NCBI RefSeq assembly: GCF_039871655.1
Contig: NZ_JBDPLZ010000006.1
Location: 186,001 to 250,000 of the forward strand
DNA from: Actinocorallia sp039871655
Lineage (GTDB): Bacteria; Actinomycetota; Actinomycetes; Streptosporangiales; Streptosporangiaceae
Direction: 5' to 3'
Length of the DNA stretch: 64,000 nucleotides
This document shows positions 62,313 to 64,000 of this stretch, in pieces. The position numbers were made by a program, and so were the translations under genes. Every line of letters begins with the position of its first letter. The first letter of the stretch is position 1. Below the pieces are notes generated by a model. That model ran no database searches. It saw only the letters and a list, made by a program, of their open reading frames with translations, and had not been told where the DNA came from.

Positions 62313-62732
62313 ATGATCAGACGACTGACCGCGGCGGGTATCGCCTCCGCCGCCCTGGGCGGGGTCCTGATGACGTCGCTGCCCGCGGCGGCGTCGCCCG
62401 GCCCCGACGAGAAGGACGACAACAAGGTCACCGTGGTCACGGTCAACAACGACCGCGACCACGACCGCGGTCGTTACGACGACTACGACGACTACGACGG
62501 CTACCGCGACGGCTACCGCTTCCGCTTCCACGACTACCGCTGGTTCAGGTACCAGGGCCGTTACGGCTGCTGGCCCAAGCGCTGGCACCGGGGCCACGGC
62601 CACCACGGCCGCTACGACCGGTTCGACCGGGGCCGCCACGGCCGCTTCGACCGCTTCGACCGGGGCCGCCACGGCTTCGACCGGAGCTGGCACCAGGGCC
62701 GCTACGGCTGCTGGCCGCGATACGGGAGGTAA
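62313..62732 (+). CDS. Secreted low-complexity Arg/Asp/His/Tyr protein
   Basis: A 139-residue exported protein: signal peptide MIRRLTAAGIASAALGGVLM, cleavage near AAASP. Then an acidic stretch (DEKDDNKVTVVTVNNDRDHD), a Tyr/Asp region (RYDDYDDYDGYRDGYR), and an Arg/His/Phe part with repeats RYDRFDRGRHGRF DRFDRGRHG and two RYGCWP units. The two Cys could pair. Only the signal peptide is familiar; a cell-surface or metal-binding role (many His) is guesswork. Confidence 0.7.
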   Translation: MIRRLTAAGIASAALGGVLMTSLPAAASPGPDEKDDNKVTVVTVNNDRDHDRGRYDDYDDYDGYRDGYRFRFHDYRWFRYQGRYGCWPKRWHRGHGHHGRYDRFDRGRHGRFDRFDRGRHGFDRSWHQGRYGCWPRYGR

Positions 62733-63431
62733 AAACATGCCACGTGTCGACGTTTCAGGGCTCTTTCAAGCGTAACGATCGCCTCCTTCTTACGTTACGG
62801 CCCTTGACGTCGAATCGGAAGCCGCCGACCGAAGACTATCTGCGCTGTAACGATCGCCCGTGTAGATTGTTATGGAGTCCCGGTCGGCTCGAGGGGCAGG
62901 AGAAGTAGGGGATCTCCTGCCCCTCCCCAGTGCTCGATCCATGAACGGTCGCCGAGCCCCTCGGGACGAAGTAAGGACGAGGACAGGACACCGACGCCTC
63001 GAATGATCTTCCGGAAGCGTCCTGACGCGCGGATGGCGGGAGCCGGCGGGAGCCGGTACGGCGAAAAACGAGTGTGATCGACCTATGCGGCACGAAGAAC
63101 ATCCGGTGGACGGGCACTCCCACACCTGGACACGGCCGTCGACGCCCCCCTCACCCGCCCCCGCACAGCGGCGAGCCCGCCTCCTCGCGTCTCGGCGGTG
63201 CGCCGGACTCAGCCGTTCCCCTCGGCGAATGCACGAGTCGGATGATGACGTCCCACGTGGCCACCGGCCGAAGGCCTATCGCCTGACGGATCCAGGGACG
63301 AGGTCAGAGGCCGACTGAGTCGGTACAGACGCGCAAGGAGGCCAAGAAGCTCCTCCGATATCTGTGATCGACGAACGCGGAGGCCGTCCGCGTCGGTGAC
63401 GTCCGAGGGAAACGGCCCGGCGCCGTGGCCG
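62733..63431. other. Intergenic region without supported gene
   Basis: About 0.7 kb. Open frames on both strands look like low-quality shadows. Near 62880-62890 on the plus strand there is no recognisable start of the recombinase unit; I see no att site or inverted repeat. It separates the exported-protein block from the recombinase gene. Confidence 0.45.
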
Positions 63432-64000
63432 TCACTCCACTTCGGAGGTCACATCGGGCTCGTCGTCTGTGGGCTCACCGTGCCGGACCAGCACACGCCG
63501 GACCTGCTCGCGATACCACGTCGTACGGCCCTCCTTCGTCGTGTACCGCTCGGCGGTCAACGCGGCGGCGATCTCCCCGAGGGTGCTGCCCGTACGCCGC
63601 AGCTCCTTGATCCGGGTCACCACCGCCATCTCCCGGGCCGACTCCACGATCCGACCCGCGTCCAGCTCATACCCCAGCGGAGCACGGCCACCCGGCCACC
63701 ATGTCGGATCGGTCTCCCTCCGCCGACGGCGCCCGTCCTGCAGACGATCGGAGATCTCCGCCCGCTCCCACTCGCGGCGGACCAGTTCGTAGGCGCGCGC
63801 GAACGCACGCGGCTCGACCGGCGCCGCAGCGGACGGCGGGTCGAGTTCGGCCAGATCGCCACCGGCGCGCGCGAGCTCCGCACGGAACGCCTCCTGCGCG
63901 GCCACGGTCGAACCGACCACCTCGACATCGCGCACTACCACCACGTCGGCCGCACGACGCCGCACGACGCTCAGCGCGCCCAGCAGACCCCGCCGTACCG
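63432..64000 (-). CDS. Serine recombinase family protein (N-terminus beyond window)
   Basis: At least 189 residues, open to the right edge. VRRGLLGALSVVRRRAADVV with QEAFRAELARAGGDLAELDP matches the end of the resolvase catalytic domain, and APLGYELDAGRIVESAREMA, VVTRIKELRRTGSTLGEIAA with ALTAERYTTKEG match the Recombinase/zinc-ribbon-free helix-turn-helix domain. The catalytic Ser would be outside the window. It hints at a mobile element continuing to the right. Confidence 0.75.
   Translation of the reverse strand, partial: VRRGLLGALSVVRRRAADVVVVRDVEVVGSTVAAQEAFRAELARAGGDLAELDPPSAAAPVEPRAFARAYELVRREWERAEISDRLQDGRRRRRETDPTWWPGGRAPLGYELDAGRIVESAREMAVVTRIKELRRTGSTLGEIAAALTAERYTTKEGRTTWYREQVRRVLVRHGEPTDDEPDVTSEVE

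Overview
The window is high-GC DNA with actinomycete hallmarks: GTG and TTG starts, GTGA/ATGA overlapping genes, a helix-turn-helix/DUF397 pair, a membrane Ser/Thr kinase with a proline-rich exterior, spore-associated (SapA-like) proteins, and many Tat/Sec-type exported enzymes. The mix suggests a filamentous actinomycete of the Streptosporangiales/Thermomonosporaceae type (Actinomadura-like); this placement is inference from gene content, not from a marker gene.

Layout. 1-7.3 kb: a TnpB-like gene at the edge, an imine-reductase/HxlR divergent pair, a DinB-type protein, a helix-turn-helix regulator with two DUF397 partners, an IS1380 remnant, and a decayed VapBC-like toxin pair. 7.3-28.6 kb is the core-like part: glycerophosphodiesterase, purD, a CorA transporter behind a leader ORF, MOSC protein, purC, a Nudix/NrtR-like regulator, an HisC-type aminotransferase, a membrane kinase operon, a sensor-like regulator, murA, a lipoprotein, plsC, a CocE-type hydrolase, a peptidoglycan-recognition amidase, MerR, a class III cyclase, and a sigma factor fused to a membrane anchor.

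28.8-45.5 kb is accessory. A tRNA-Arg(ACG) gene at 28.76 kb has its 3' half plus downstream terminator repeated at 37.99 kb, bounding a 9.2 kb island that holds a TetR-controlled carotenoid oxygenase/epoxide-hydrolase-type pair, a large HEAT-repeat protein, a YwqK-type repeat protein, an IS701 remnant and an AbiEii-type toxin module broken by a frameshift. Right of the island are IS21 and IS30 remnants, a Schlafen/AlbA_2 ATPase with an obvious operator, an APC permease, a second CorA with a tiny overlapping membrane protein, and a 520-bp near-exact second copy of the AbiEii 3' part.

45.5-62.7 kb is dominated by exported proteins, often in pairs: two FG-GAP proteins, two enzymes that share an almost identical inhibitor-I36 domain but carry different wall-active domains (M23 and SpoIID), two SapA-like proteins, and two helix-turn-helix/membrane/NBR1-Ig proteins flanking them. 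Also here are a MerR-HEAT/HEAT operon with its palindromic operator and an MMPL exporter divergent from a TetR regulator. The window ends inside a serine recombinase gene. No rRNA, CRISPR array or complete insertion sequence was seen.
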